Positions 35,247 through 42,927 of a stretch of 64,000 bases of DNA are shown piece by piece. Positions within the stretch are counted from its first letter, which is position 1. The number at the start of each line of letters is the position of its first letter. Where the stretch lies: the NCBI RefSeq assembly GCF_039543525.1, contig NZ_BAABJX010000010.1, forward strand, positions 35,608-99,607. The letters run 5' to 3'. The notes below the pieces were generated by a model. The model was not told the DNA's origin and made no database searches. It worked only from the letters and a program-made list of their open reading frames with translations. The translations under genes and the position numbers were made by a program. The stretch is from Algivirga pacifica (GTDB lineage Bacteria > Bacteroidota > Bacteroidia > Cytophagales > Flammeovirgaceae).

Positions 35247-35319
35247 GCAGTGAGCAGTGAGCAGTGAGCAGTGAGCAGTGAGCAGTGAGCAGTGAGCAGT
35301 GAGCAGTGAGCAGTGAGCA
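35229..35319. repeat. Perfect tandem heptamer array, (GTGAGCA)13
   Basis: Thirteen identical units (91 bp), preceded by a partial GCA. The unit is the same as at 26215-26326, 8.9 kb away. It overlaps the last six codons of the ABM gene. Confidence 0.97.
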
Positions 35320-35407
35320 AAATTATTCCAACTTATTATACTCTCCTAACTTTCACTACTTGATAACTACTTTGGACATAAACTAATTTTTATGCATTCT
35401 CAAACGT

Positions 35408-35435
35408 CCCGGACACGCCATTGGCATGTCCCTAC
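35408..35435. repeat. REP-like hairpin
   Basis: CCCGGACACGCCA and TTGGCATGTCCC form a stem with one mismatch, followed by TACC. The -TACC tail is shared with the GGGCGACC-type hairpins at 40015-40040. Confidence 0.6.
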
Positions 35436-35493
35436 CACGTTTTCAAATAAGCAAGTTAGAAGAAAACCGAAACCTCATGCCCAGTAGCTAGTA

Positions 35494-35542
35494 CTAATTG
35501 ATAACTGTTCATTGTTCATTGCTCACTGTTCATTATTTACAG
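35494..35542. repeat. Heptamer array at the 3' end of the exonuclease gene
   Basis: Seven units in register: CTAATTG, ATAACTG, TTCATTG, TTCATTG, CTCACTG, TTCATTA, TTTACAG. CTCACTG is the complement of a GTGAGCA-class unit (CAGTGAG), so the two families mix within one array. The exonuclease stop codon lies in the last unit. Confidence 0.78.
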
Positions 35543-36112
35543 TTTGATGACTTGTCGGTTGACTAGCTCAAAAAAGCATCGGGCACAGGCTTCTACATCT
35601 ACAAGGGCATCGTGTGCGCCTTCAAAGGACTCTCCAAAAAGATGCGTATGTAGCTCTTCCAGCTTGGGCCATTTATATCCATAAGGCCCCGGCAACTTAC
35701 AGTAATCTGTACTTTCGTCCTTGGTACAGATCTTTATAGGCCTTTTCTGTGCACGTAATTTAAGACGTAGCATTTCTGCACCAATGACATTTTGGTCATA
35801 GCTCATATTGTGTGCTACCAAATAGTTACTTTCATTGATTTGATGAATAAACTTTTCCACTGCCTCCTGAATAGGAATTCCTTCCAACTCATTTTGCTCT
35901 TGGGAAAAGCCATTCTCTATCCAAAAATCTCCGGTAGGCATAACCCACCCATCGGGTTTGATAAGGTCTACAGTACTCCCCAATTTTTGTCCACTTTCGT
36001 CATACATGGCCCAAGCCAATTGAATGACCCTTGGCCAGTTATCAAGATCTGTCATTGGGGCTTTCCAGTTTTTAGGAAGACCCGTTGTTTCTGTATCGAA
36101 AAAAAGGTACAT
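35537..36112 (-). CDS. DEDDh 3'-5' exonuclease (DnaQ/epsilon-like)
   Basis: The 191-residue protein begins at ATG 36112 (MYLFFDTETTGLP). The frame extends 14 codons upstream, but Exo I at the very N terminus is typical. Motifs are Exo I FFDTETTG, Exo II LVAHNMSYDQNV and Exo III AHDALVDVEA with the catalytic His. It removes nucleotides from 3' ends of DNA or RNA. It lacks polymerase-binding features, so it is more likely a stand-alone repair or RNase T-like enzyme than the replicative proofreader. Confidence 0.88.
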   Translation of the reverse strand: MYLFFDTETTGLPKNWKAPMTDLDNWPRVIQLAWAMYDESGQKLGSTVDLIKPDGWVMPTGDFWIENGFSQEQNELEGIPIQEAVEKFIHQINESNYLVAHNMSYDQNVIGAEMLRLKLRAQKRPIKICTKDESTDYCKLPGPYGYKWPKLEELHTHLFGESFEGAHDALVDVEACARCFFELVNRQVIKL

Positions 36113-36266
36113 GATTATTGAATTGTTGAATAATGGTGTGTTGGGAAAGTCCATAAAGATAGACTCTTACTCCTAATTAGCACAAACCTACCCTTTTTTA
36201 TTGTTATAAAGGAAACCCTTCTGCGTAAAATATTTTTCTACTAATAGGATCAACAGCCTTTTCACC

Positions 36267-37856
36267 ATGAAGAGATTTCTAAAAATTAGCGGGTATAGTA
36301 TTTTAGGGATTATTGGATTACTTCTAATAATAGAGCTTACTATACGCTATTCCGGAAGAGGCCTTATCAAAGATCTAATCAAGGAACTCACGATAAAAGC
36401 TACCGACGGGCGGGTGGAAATCGAATACGATCACCTGGATTTTAGTCTTTTCAGTGATGACCTTACGTTTTATAATTTAGCCATAGGCTCTAAAAAAACG
36501 ACTACGTCATCCCCCAACACCTTTTATCTTACGACTCGTAAAGTGACTGTCGACAACCTGTCCTATCTGGGCTTGATATTACAAAAAGGGAATGTTCTGG
36601 AGTCTATCAAAATGGAAGGTGCTCGCCTTAATATGTACCTCATCAAGGAACACCAACGTAGTAAAGAGGAACCAGAAGAAAACTGGAGAGAAAGTATGCC
36701 TGAAATAGGCATTGAAGATATTAATCTGGATAATATCTTTATCTCTTTTACTATTCTGGATTTGGAGAATACTGAAGATACGACCGAAATTCACTGTAAC
36801 CTCAACTTAAAGGTAAAGGGAGTACGAAAGGGGGAAATAAGCCCTATAGATGCAGACAATGTACATTTACAAGCCTATAATGTATATGTCAAAAATATCA
36901 ATAAGTTTTACAGCGGGCATATGGATAGCTTGATTATCAAAAGTAGTAAATCCGTTGTGCGGGCACATGGCTTTGAACTATTACCCAACTTTCCCAAAAG
37001 CACTTTTGCTAATTTTCGTGGCAACTCTCGCCCTCGACTAGAGCTCTATTTCCATACCTTGAGAATGGATAGCTGTTCTGTCTTGGATGCCTTCGATCAG
37101 AAGCTTAACGCACAAAAACTCACGATTGACTCCATCTACGCCGACCTCTATAAAAACGATCGCTATCCTGACCCTACAGAATATAATGCGCTCATGCAGC
37201 AAGAACTGCGAGAAGCCCCTCTAAGTATCAATATTGATACGGCTGTTTTAGAGAAAGGACGAGTGGCCTATTATTTATTAGGAGAAAAACGAGCCAAAGA
37301 AGGAGTCATTTTTGTTGATGACCTAGCGGCTACCGTAGCTAATATTTCCAATGACTCCAGTAAGCAACCTACTATCGAGATGACACTTACGGGAAAACTC
37401 ATGAAGCTTTCGCCAGTCACTTTACGCTATCAAATACCCGTTTTTTCTGATAATAATATATTTTATTCTCAAGGACATATGCAGAACTTCCATGCTAAAA
37501 ACTTTACTCCTTTTACAGAACCCCTCATGGGTATTGGCTTTAAGTCCGGTTATATTAGTGACCTCAAATATCAACTCACCGGAAATGAAAATGTAGCTAA
37601 CGGAAGTCTACGTATGAGTTATCAAAACTTGGTCATTGATGCCGTCACTCGACATGGGCAAGACAATCTTTACACGGAAGCAAAAGAAAAAATAATCAAC
37701 CTGATCCTGAAAAAAAGGCGACATGAAGGGGAAAAACGAATGATTGCATGTCAAAGAGATAAAACTAAAGGGTTGTTACACTTTACAACCATCGCTGTTT
37801 TAAGTGGTGTGAAAAGTAAAGTCACTAAAGGGGAACGTTTAAAAAAGAAAAAATAA
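36267..37856 (+). CDS. AsmA/DUF748-like membrane-anchored protein
   Basis: The 529-residue protein has a single N-terminal transmembrane helix (SGYSILGIIGLLLIIELTI) followed by a long beta-rich periplasmic region starting VEIEYDHLDFSLFSDDLTFYNLAIG, as in AsmA-like proteins. Repeated DSLIIKSS/DSIYADLY-type strands and a C-terminal FTTIAVLSGVKSKVTKG helix fit Bacteroidota DUF748-like proteins. AsmA-like proteins are thought to move or organise lipids between membranes. The lysine-rich end (GERLKKKK) is unusual. No specific function can be assigned. Confidence 0.65.
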   Translation: MKRFLKISGYSILGIIGLLLIIELTIRYSGRGLIKDLIKELTIKATDGRVEIEYDHLDFSLFSDDLTFYNLAIGSKKTTTSSPNTFYLTTRKVTVDNLSYLGLILQKGNVLESIKMEGARLNMYLIKEHQRSKEEPEENWRESMPEIGIEDINLDNIFISFTILDLENTEDTTEIHCNLNLKVKGVRKGEISPIDADNVHLQAYNVYVKNINKFYSGHMDSLIIKSSKSVVRAHGFELLPNFPKSTFANFRGNSRPRLELYFHTLRMDSCSVLDAFDQKLNAQKLTIDSIYADLYKNDRYPDPTEYNALMQQELREAPLSINIDTAVLEKGRVAYYLLGEKRAKEGVIFVDDLAATVANISNDSSKQPTIEMTLTGKLMKLSPVTLRYQIPVFSDNNIFYSQGHMQNFHAKNFTPFTEPLMGIGFKSGYISDLKYQLTGNENVANGSLRMSYQNLVIDAVTRHGQDNLYTEAKEKIINLILKKRRHEGEKRMIACQRDKTKGLLHFTTIAVLSGVKSKVTKGERLKKKK

Positions 37857-37857
37857 T

Positions 37858-37986
37858 TCTAACTGCAAGGCACCTCCTGCACTATTCTTGTTCCCTTCCC
37901 TTTATGACTTTCGGGATAAAATCGTTAAAATAGATGTAACCAAAGATTCTATCACCTTATCATCAGACATGGACAAACAGCAATAA
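37858..37986 (+). pseudogene. Open-frame remnant ending in a TAATG overlap with the next gene
   Basis: Immediately after the AsmA-like stop codon a +1 frame stays open for 42 codons, ending ...DFRDKIVKIDVTKDSITLSSDMDKQQ. It lacks an ATG, but its TAA overlaps the ATG of the next gene (TAATG), the usual arrangement for coupled genes. It may be the truncated tail of a lost gene or a frameshifted extension. The content looks protein-like, but I do not recognise it. Confidence 0.3.
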
Positions 37987-38930
37987 TGACACTTAGACAA
38001 AAAGTATCATACCTCTTACTCTTTTTTTTAGTACTATTCATTTCTTTTAGTGAATCTATCTTTCAGATCAGAAGTAATTTATACTGGATTTTTCATCAAA
38101 AAGACACCACTCGTGTGCAATTTTTTGATTCAACATACCAATGGCAATCACTGGACAGCGTCAAAACATTACAGCTAGATACACTTGTTTCCGAAGAGGG
38201 AATAACCGTTAGCAAACTACATATGAGAAGGGGGGGCAATGGCTTTTTTCACCATATGGTTCACACCTTTACCCAGCCTTTTATCTTTGTGGTAGAAGTT
38301 GACCCTCTACTCCACAATTTTGATATCTATACGAAAAAAGGAGGGATTGCTCCTTTTGACCCTTCCACCCTAAAAGAACAGGAAGAGCAATTAAAATTCT
38401 TTATCAATTCCAACTTTACAGACAAGCAATCGAAACCTATGGGATTGATACTCAAGGATGGGAAAAGAATCAATGCACCTATTCCCAAGTGGACGGGCTT
38501 CTTCTTTATTACTGAAGATAATGAAGTATTGGCAGGTCCCACTTCTATTTACCAAGCACATAAAGTAAAAACGGCTATACAAGCTTACCCTTCCCTGATG
38601 AAATACGGGAAAGTATTTAGCTACTTCTACCAAACTAAAACACCTGTGTTCAATGGCGTTCGAATCACCTATCGCAATTGTGTTGGAGTTAAAAAGAATG
38701 GTAATATTGTTTTCCTCTTTTCTGGTCGTGGAGGTATTCTGAACTTTAAGGAAGTTGCTATATTAGCGGTCAAATTATCGATGTATCATGCCACTATGCT
38801 AGATGGAGGCAAAGCACTCACTGCTTACGGAGAAGTGAATGGTACTACTTTTGGCTATAGTCCACTCAATAAAAATTGGCTTCCCGACGGTTTTGCTGAA
38901 TGTCCTTCTGTCTACATAGGTGTTAAATAA
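37986..38930 (+). CDS. Phosphodiester glycosidase family (NAGPA/DUF2233) protein
   Basis: The 314-residue protein has an N-terminal signal anchor (VSYLLLFFLVLFISFSESIF). The C-terminal domain has the NAGPA-type pattern: AIQAYPSLMKYGK, RITYRNCVGVKKNGNIVFLFSG, LNFKEVAILAVKLSMYHATMLDGGKALTAYG. The family cleaves GlcNAc-1-phosphodiester or related bonds on exopolysaccharide or peptidoglycan in characterised members. The substrate here is unknown. It directly precedes a palindromic repeat element. Confidence 0.82.
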   Translation: MTLRQKVSYLLLFFLVLFISFSESIFQIRSNLYWIFHQKDTTRVQFFDSTYQWQSLDSVKTLQLDTLVSEEGITVSKLHMRRGGNGFFHHMVHTFTQPFIFVVEVDPLLHNFDIYTKKGGIAPFDPSTLKEQEEQLKFFINSNFTDKQSKPMGLILKDGKRINAPIPKWTGFFFITEDNEVLAGPTSIYQAHKVKTAIQAYPSLMKYGKVFSYFYQTKTPVFNGVRITYRNCVGVKKNGNIVFLFSGRGGILNFKEVAILAVKLSMYHATMLDGGKALTAYGEVNGTTFGYSPLNKNWLPDGFAECPSVYIGVK

Positions 38931-38931
38931 T

Positions 38932-39065
38932 GTTGAGGCAGCTTACGCTGCTGGTTGAGAGGAGCTTCGCTCCGTTGAGATGTGCTTCGCACGTTGAGAT
39001 TTTGCAATACTCAACAGCCCGAAGGACTACTCAACGGAGCGAAGCTCCTCTCAACGATTCAACAA
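38932..39065. repeat. Array of small palindromes separated by GTTGAG linkers
   Basis: Starting one base after the stop codon: GTTGAG, GCAGC-ttac-GCTGC, GTTGAG, GGAGC-ttc-GCTCC, GTTGAG, GTGC-ttc-GCAC, GTTGAG, a short centre, then complementary linkers CTCAAC alternating with AGCCCGAAGGACT and GGAGC-gaa-GCTCC. The whole is also one large imperfect inverted repeat. The related element at 50639-50864 has the same linker and loop rules. Confidence 0.88.
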
Positions 39066-39087
39066 ACTGACCATTATCTTTACCGCT

Positions 39088-39969
39088 ATGAAAAGTATTG
39101 CACAACATACTGTGCCCAAGGCCTACACTGGAGTTATTCTAAAAAAATATCTTTCAACAGCCTTTCCTATGCTCCCTTCTTCCAATCAGGGAATTAAGAA
39201 AGTCATTGCTCAAAAACGCATCTTACTGGATGGAGAAATTGCTCAATGGGACACCCCACTACAAGAAGGGCAAATCATTACATTGCTGGAAGACGCTTCG
39301 GCAACTCCTAAAGTCTTTCAACTCTCTTTAGAGATCATATATGAAGATGAGCATATGGCGATTGTTTACAAGCCTGCAGGCATTCCGGTAAGCGGCAATC
39401 AATTCAAGACTATTGTCAATGCCTTACCCTATTCCCTTACTCCTTCCAAGGAAACGGATGCTCTAAGAACATTTCGTCCTGTCCATCGATTGGATGCCCC
39501 TACCACAGGGTTGTTGATGGTCGCTAAAAACAGTCGTGCCATGATTGCCCTGGGACAGCAATTGGAAGAAAAAAAGATTCAGAAAATCTATCAAGCAGTA
39601 GTCATTGGAACTCCTCCTGCGGAAGGAGAATTACATACTCCTATGGAGGAAAAAAATGCCCACTCCCGTTTTGAAACCTTAAGGACTGTTCCCTCGATTA
39701 GAAATGGCTCCTTGTCTTTAGTGAAGCTTTGGCCTTATACAGGAAGGACGCACCAACTAAGAATTCATATGGCTAGTATAGGACATCCTATCGTAGGAGA
39801 TAAGCAATATGGCGCATCTCCCAATATGCTTACCCATAAAGGGCTGTTCCTTTCGGCGGTAGCTTTGGAATTACCCCACCCTATTACGGGAGAACTTATG
39901 AATATTAGTGTGGAAGCGCCAGCAAAATTTAATAGTTTACTGGAAAGGGAGCAGCGTAGAATATTGTAA
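39088..39969 (+). CDS. RluA-family RNA pseudouridine synthase
   Basis: The 293-residue protein has an N-terminal S4-like RNA-binding region (ILKKYLSTAFP...IKKVIAQKRILLDGEIAQWDTPLQEGQII), then the pseudouridine synthase domain with FRPVHRLDAPTTGLLMVAK (catalytic Asp) and GRTHQLRIHMASIGHPIVGD. It isomerises uridine to pseudouridine in rRNA or tRNA; the target position cannot be told. It starts 23 bp after a palindrome array. Confidence 0.93.
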   Translation: MKSIAQHTVPKAYTGVILKKYLSTAFPMLPSSNQGIKKVIAQKRILLDGEIAQWDTPLQEGQIITLLEDASATPKVFQLSLEIIYEDEHMAIVYKPAGIPVSGNQFKTIVNALPYSLTPSKETDALRTFRPVHRLDAPTTGLLMVAKNSRAMIALGQQLEEKKIQKIYQAVVIGTPPAEGELHTPMEEKNAHSRFETLRTVPSIRNGSLSLVKLWPYTGRTHQLRIHMASIGHPIVGDKQYGASPNMLTHKGLFLSAVALELPHPITGELMNISVEAPAKFNSLLEREQRRIL

Positions 39970-39970
39970 A

Positions 39971-40040
39971 GGGGGACGACCACAAGGGGGCGCTCCTACC
40001 TTTTTATTTGGTCTGGGCGACCACAAGGGTCGCCCCTACC
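39971..40040. repeat. Two REP-like hairpins (GGGCGACC-acaa-GGTCGCCC type)
   Basis: A degenerate copy GACGACCACAAGGGGGCGC lies at 39971-40000 and a perfect one at 40015-40036, each followed by CTACC. The perfect copy equals the one at 27888-27908. Confidence 0.8.
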
Positions 40041-40075
40041 TTTTACCTTTTACCTTTTACCTTTTACCTTTTACT
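40041..40075. repeat. Heptamer array TTTTACC x5 at the 3' end of the phosphatase gene
   Basis: Four perfect TTTTACC units and a TTTTACT are in register. The stop codon of the minus-strand phosphatase gene (40071-40073) is read from the last unit. Confidence 0.88.
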
Positions 40076-41708
40076 TCTTCAAAGGTAACGTAACAGGATC
40101 ACTATATACCCCACTAGGATTTGAGAGGTTAAGAAGAGACGTCACCGTTGGAGTGATCTCTGTAATATAGTGTCGGTCAAATGTTTCCCCTGCCGTAACT
40201 TTCCAGCCAAAGAAAAGCATAGGTACTTGCGTATCATAGGCGTGAGGCATTCCATGGGATGTACCATGCTTGCGATACGATAAATAATGGGCATGAGGCA
40301 CCCCGTAAACATCCGGAGAGTTTTGACGGTTGTAGCTATGCTGTACCAACTCTTTATACCCTTCGGTATAATTATAGGTATTCAATTGGGAGGCCGTCAA
40401 GGCATCTTTCATCACTTCCTCTTCCACCAATCGTTCTGCAACTTTTTCCTGTACTTCTGAAAGTGCCAACTTCTTCTCTTTGATCAATGATCTATTCAGG
40501 TATACCTGTCCACTCGAATGGCTGTCAATCCAATCTCCTTCTCCATACAGCTCATCTAAGTGTGCTTCCAGACGCTCAGTGATTTCCTTACTCTTATAAT
40601 ACCCTCCCGGCATTTTAATAGAAGTGGTGAATGAAGGCACGTGTGCTCCCCCATGATCTGCGGTCAAAAAGAATAAGGTATTTTCTAAGCCTACCTTCTC
40701 GTCGATATATTCAATCAGATCTTTTAGATCTCTATCCAAACGCAGGTAAGTATCTTCTGTTTCTATAGCCATTGGACCAAACTGATGTCCTACATAATCC
40801 GTTGAAGAAAAACTGATCGCCAACAAATCCGTAAAGTCATCTTGTCCCAACTCCTCTGCTTGTAATGCTTCTTTTGCGAAATCCTTGACCAAGGTATTTC
40901 CAAAAGGAGTGGCCTTAATCGGGCCATAACGATAGCTATCCGATTCCTGGCTAATAATCTCCTTCATAGGATAAGGGAAGGTCGCCTTTTCTCTTCCTTT
41001 AAAAGGTCCTTCATAAGGAGTGTCATCTTCATGAGAAGCTGTATAAGACTTCATGGATAACAAAGGCTTCCAAACGGACTTTGCATACTTTTCAATATCT
41101 CTCTCTTTATTTAGTTTTTTAACCCACTTTGGCAACTCCTCCATATAAAAAGTGCTACTTACCCAACTTCCTGTCGCATCATCCATCCAATAAGCTCCAT
41201 TCGCAGCATGTCCTGCTGGTAAAATAGAGGAACGATCCTTCAAGGAAACTGCCACTACCTTAGAGCGCATATTGGAAGCTAGCTTTATTTCATCTGCTAA
41301 AGTCGATACTTGCAAACGACGAGGAGAGCGGGCTCCCGCTTTTCCTGCTATCCCTACAGTACGCTCAGTAGTATCTTCCACACAATAGATCGTTTTACCT
41401 AGGGCGCGATCATAAAAATGATTCCCTACAATACCGTGATGGGCTGGATAAGTCCCTGTATAGATTGAAGCATGTCCGGGGCCCGTTTGTGTTGCTGCAT
41501 AATCAAAGCTTGCGTTACGGCAGATATATCCTTCATCTACCAATCGCTTAAAGCCTCCCTCTTCAAAATTGTACCAGTAGCGTTGTAGATAATCATAGCG
41601 CATCTGGTCTACAACAATGCCTACCACCAATTTGGGACGTTGCTGAGCAATTGTTGTCAATGAAAAAAATGAAAGCAGTGTAATTAGTAATAGTGTTAAT
41701 TTCTTCAT
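40071..41708 (-). CDS. PafA-type alkaline phosphatase
   Basis: The 545-residue periplasmic enzyme begins at ATG 41708 with a signal peptide (KLTLLLITLLSFFSLTTIAQ); an in-frame TTG lies 24 bp upstream. It has the Thr-nucleophile phosphatase pattern: VVGIVVDQMRYDYL, YAATQTGPGHASIYTG (nucleophile Thr), SLKDRSSILPAGH (Lys and Arg active-site pair typical of PafA), SFSSTDYVGHQFGP, FFLTADHGG and GTSHG. It releases phosphate from monoesters with broad range; in Flavobacterium PafA is the main phosphate-independent alkaline phosphatase. The 3' end abuts a heptamer array. Confidence 0.92.
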   Translation of the reverse strand: MKKLTLLLITLLSFFSLTTIAQQRPKLVVGIVVDQMRYDYLQRYWYNFEEGGFKRLVDEGYICRNASFDYAATQTGPGHASIYTGTYPAHHGIVGNHFYDRALGKTIYCVEDTTERTVGIAGKAGARSPRRLQVSTLADEIKLASNMRSKVVAVSLKDRSSILPAGHAANGAYWMDDATGSWVSSTFYMEELPKWVKKLNKERDIEKYAKSVWKPLLSMKSYTASHEDDTPYEGPFKGREKATFPYPMKEIISQESDSYRYGPIKATPFGNTLVKDFAKEALQAEELGQDDFTDLLAISFSSTDYVGHQFGPMAIETEDTYLRLDRDLKDLIEYIDEKVGLENTLFFLTADHGGAHVPSFTTSIKMPGGYYKSKEITERLEAHLDELYGEGDWIDSHSSGQVYLNRSLIKEKKLALSEVQEKVAERLVEEEVMKDALTASQLNTYNYTEGYKELVQHSYNRQNSPDVYGVPHAHYLSYRKHGTSHGMPHAYDTQVPMLFFGWKVTAGETFDRHYITEITPTVTSLLNLSNPSGVYSDPVTLPLKK

Positions 41709-41786
41709 GAATTGAAATGTCTTAATAATCAATGTATCTTTACAAAATCCAACTTTTACCGGCTATAAGATAATTGATTTCCAAAC

Positions 41787-42326
41787 ATGAAGTTTTTTTT
41801 GAGCACCCTTTTTTTTCAGTTCATTCTCTTATACAGTGTTACCGCTCAAATTCCTGATGAATTAATCCTTGTACACAGTACTACCAAGGATACCATCAGT
41901 ATTCAGAAAGGTACCGACGTACATTTTATGTATAGAGGATATTTGGGGCAAACGGACTTTATAGAAGGAAAGGTCAGTGCAATCACGACACAAGACATTT
42001 GGATTCAATCAAAAAAAAATAATCAAGAAAGCATTCGTCAAGTACAAATTACAGACCTGACAGCGGTACGTAAATATTCTCCTGCCCGAAAATGGGTATT
42101 GCCCGCGCTACACCTAGGGGCAGCAGCGGGCAATTGGGTATTCACCACACACATCGAAAAACAATACCAATTAAACACTACACAAGCCATTTTGACAGGA
42201 GTGGGGCTCAGCCTTGCCACTAATCTCCTGATTAAATGGTGCTTTCCTACTAAACCCAACCGTCGCATCAGTAAAACACGGTGGGTTCCTCTTATCAAAA
42301 GAGCAGAATACCAGCAAATCCTTTAG
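41787..42326 (+). CDS. Hypothetical exported protein
   Basis: The 179-residue protein has a clear signal peptide (FFLSTLFFQFILLYSVTAQ). The rest has a beta-rich part (DTISIQKGTDVHFMYRG...GKVSAITTQDIWIQ) with alternating hydrophobic strands, then a hydrophobic stretch (WVLPALHLGAAAGNWVF, LTGVGLSLATNLLIKWCF) that may insert in membrane, and a basic end. I do not recognise the family. The gene is convergent with the receiver-domain gene, one base apart at the stop codons. Confidence 0.7.
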   Translation: MKFFLSTLFFQFILLYSVTAQIPDELILVHSTTKDTISIQKGTDVHFMYRGYLGQTDFIEGKVSAITTQDIWIQSKKNNQESIRQVQITDLTAVRKYSPARKWVLPALHLGAAAGNWVFTTHIEKQYQLNTTQAILTGVGLSLATNLLIKWCFPTKPNRRISKTRWVPLIKRAEYQQIL

Positions 42327-42327
42327 G

Positions 42328-42678
42328 TTAGGTGAGAATCCCATGCAATAATTCTTCGAACCCAAATGGCTTTACCAATACATTATCAGCTCCCAATGCC
42401 AATAACCCTTCCCTGGAGTGTTTTTCGTCATTCAACATAAATATAAACGGAATATGGTTCGTTTGTGGATTGGCCTGAATAGACCGCAATAGCTTACTCC
42501 CTGATTGTTCTCCCACATTCACATTACACAAAATGACCAACGGCTTATCCTGATTTACCTTGGAGGCCATCTCAATCACATTGTCACTAATTTTCACTTC
42601 CAACCCTTCATGGGATAATACACTGGATAAATGTTTACAAAACTGTAAATCATCGTCGATTACATAAACATAATTCAT
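42328..42678 (-). CDS. Stand-alone degenerate response-regulator receiver domain
   Basis: The 116-residue protein is a single CheY-like domain: VYVIDDD (acidic pair Asp8/Asp9), ILCNVNVGEQSG, and VKPF with the conserved Lys103. The expected phosphoacceptor Asp is Asn52, and the switch Thr/Ser position holds Leu82 (IFMLND). It therefore probably cannot be phosphorylated in the usual way and may act as a constitutive or protein-interaction module. No histidine kinase is adjacent. Confidence 0.85.
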   Translation of the reverse strand: MNYVYVIDDDLQFCKHLSSVLSHEGLEVKISDNVIEMASKVNQDKPLVILCNVNVGEQSGSKLLRSIQANPQTNHIPFIFMLNDEKHSREGLLALGADNVLVKPFGFEELLHGILT

Positions 42679-42927
42679 AGGTGGTTAGTCGTGGTTGATG
42701 TTATACGGTTAATAAACGTAAACCTCCGTCATTTTGATACAGTAATTCAGTACTCCTAAAAGGAAAAAACAACATATGTACCTTCTAATCAAACACTTAA
42801 ATTTTAAGATAAAATAATACAGAAAACTCTCCTGCTGATTTATTTCTAGCAATGTTTGTTCACCTTTAAAGAACCCACTAACTTAACCGCCCAAACCATA
42901 TATATCGCAACAAATTATAAATTAGAG

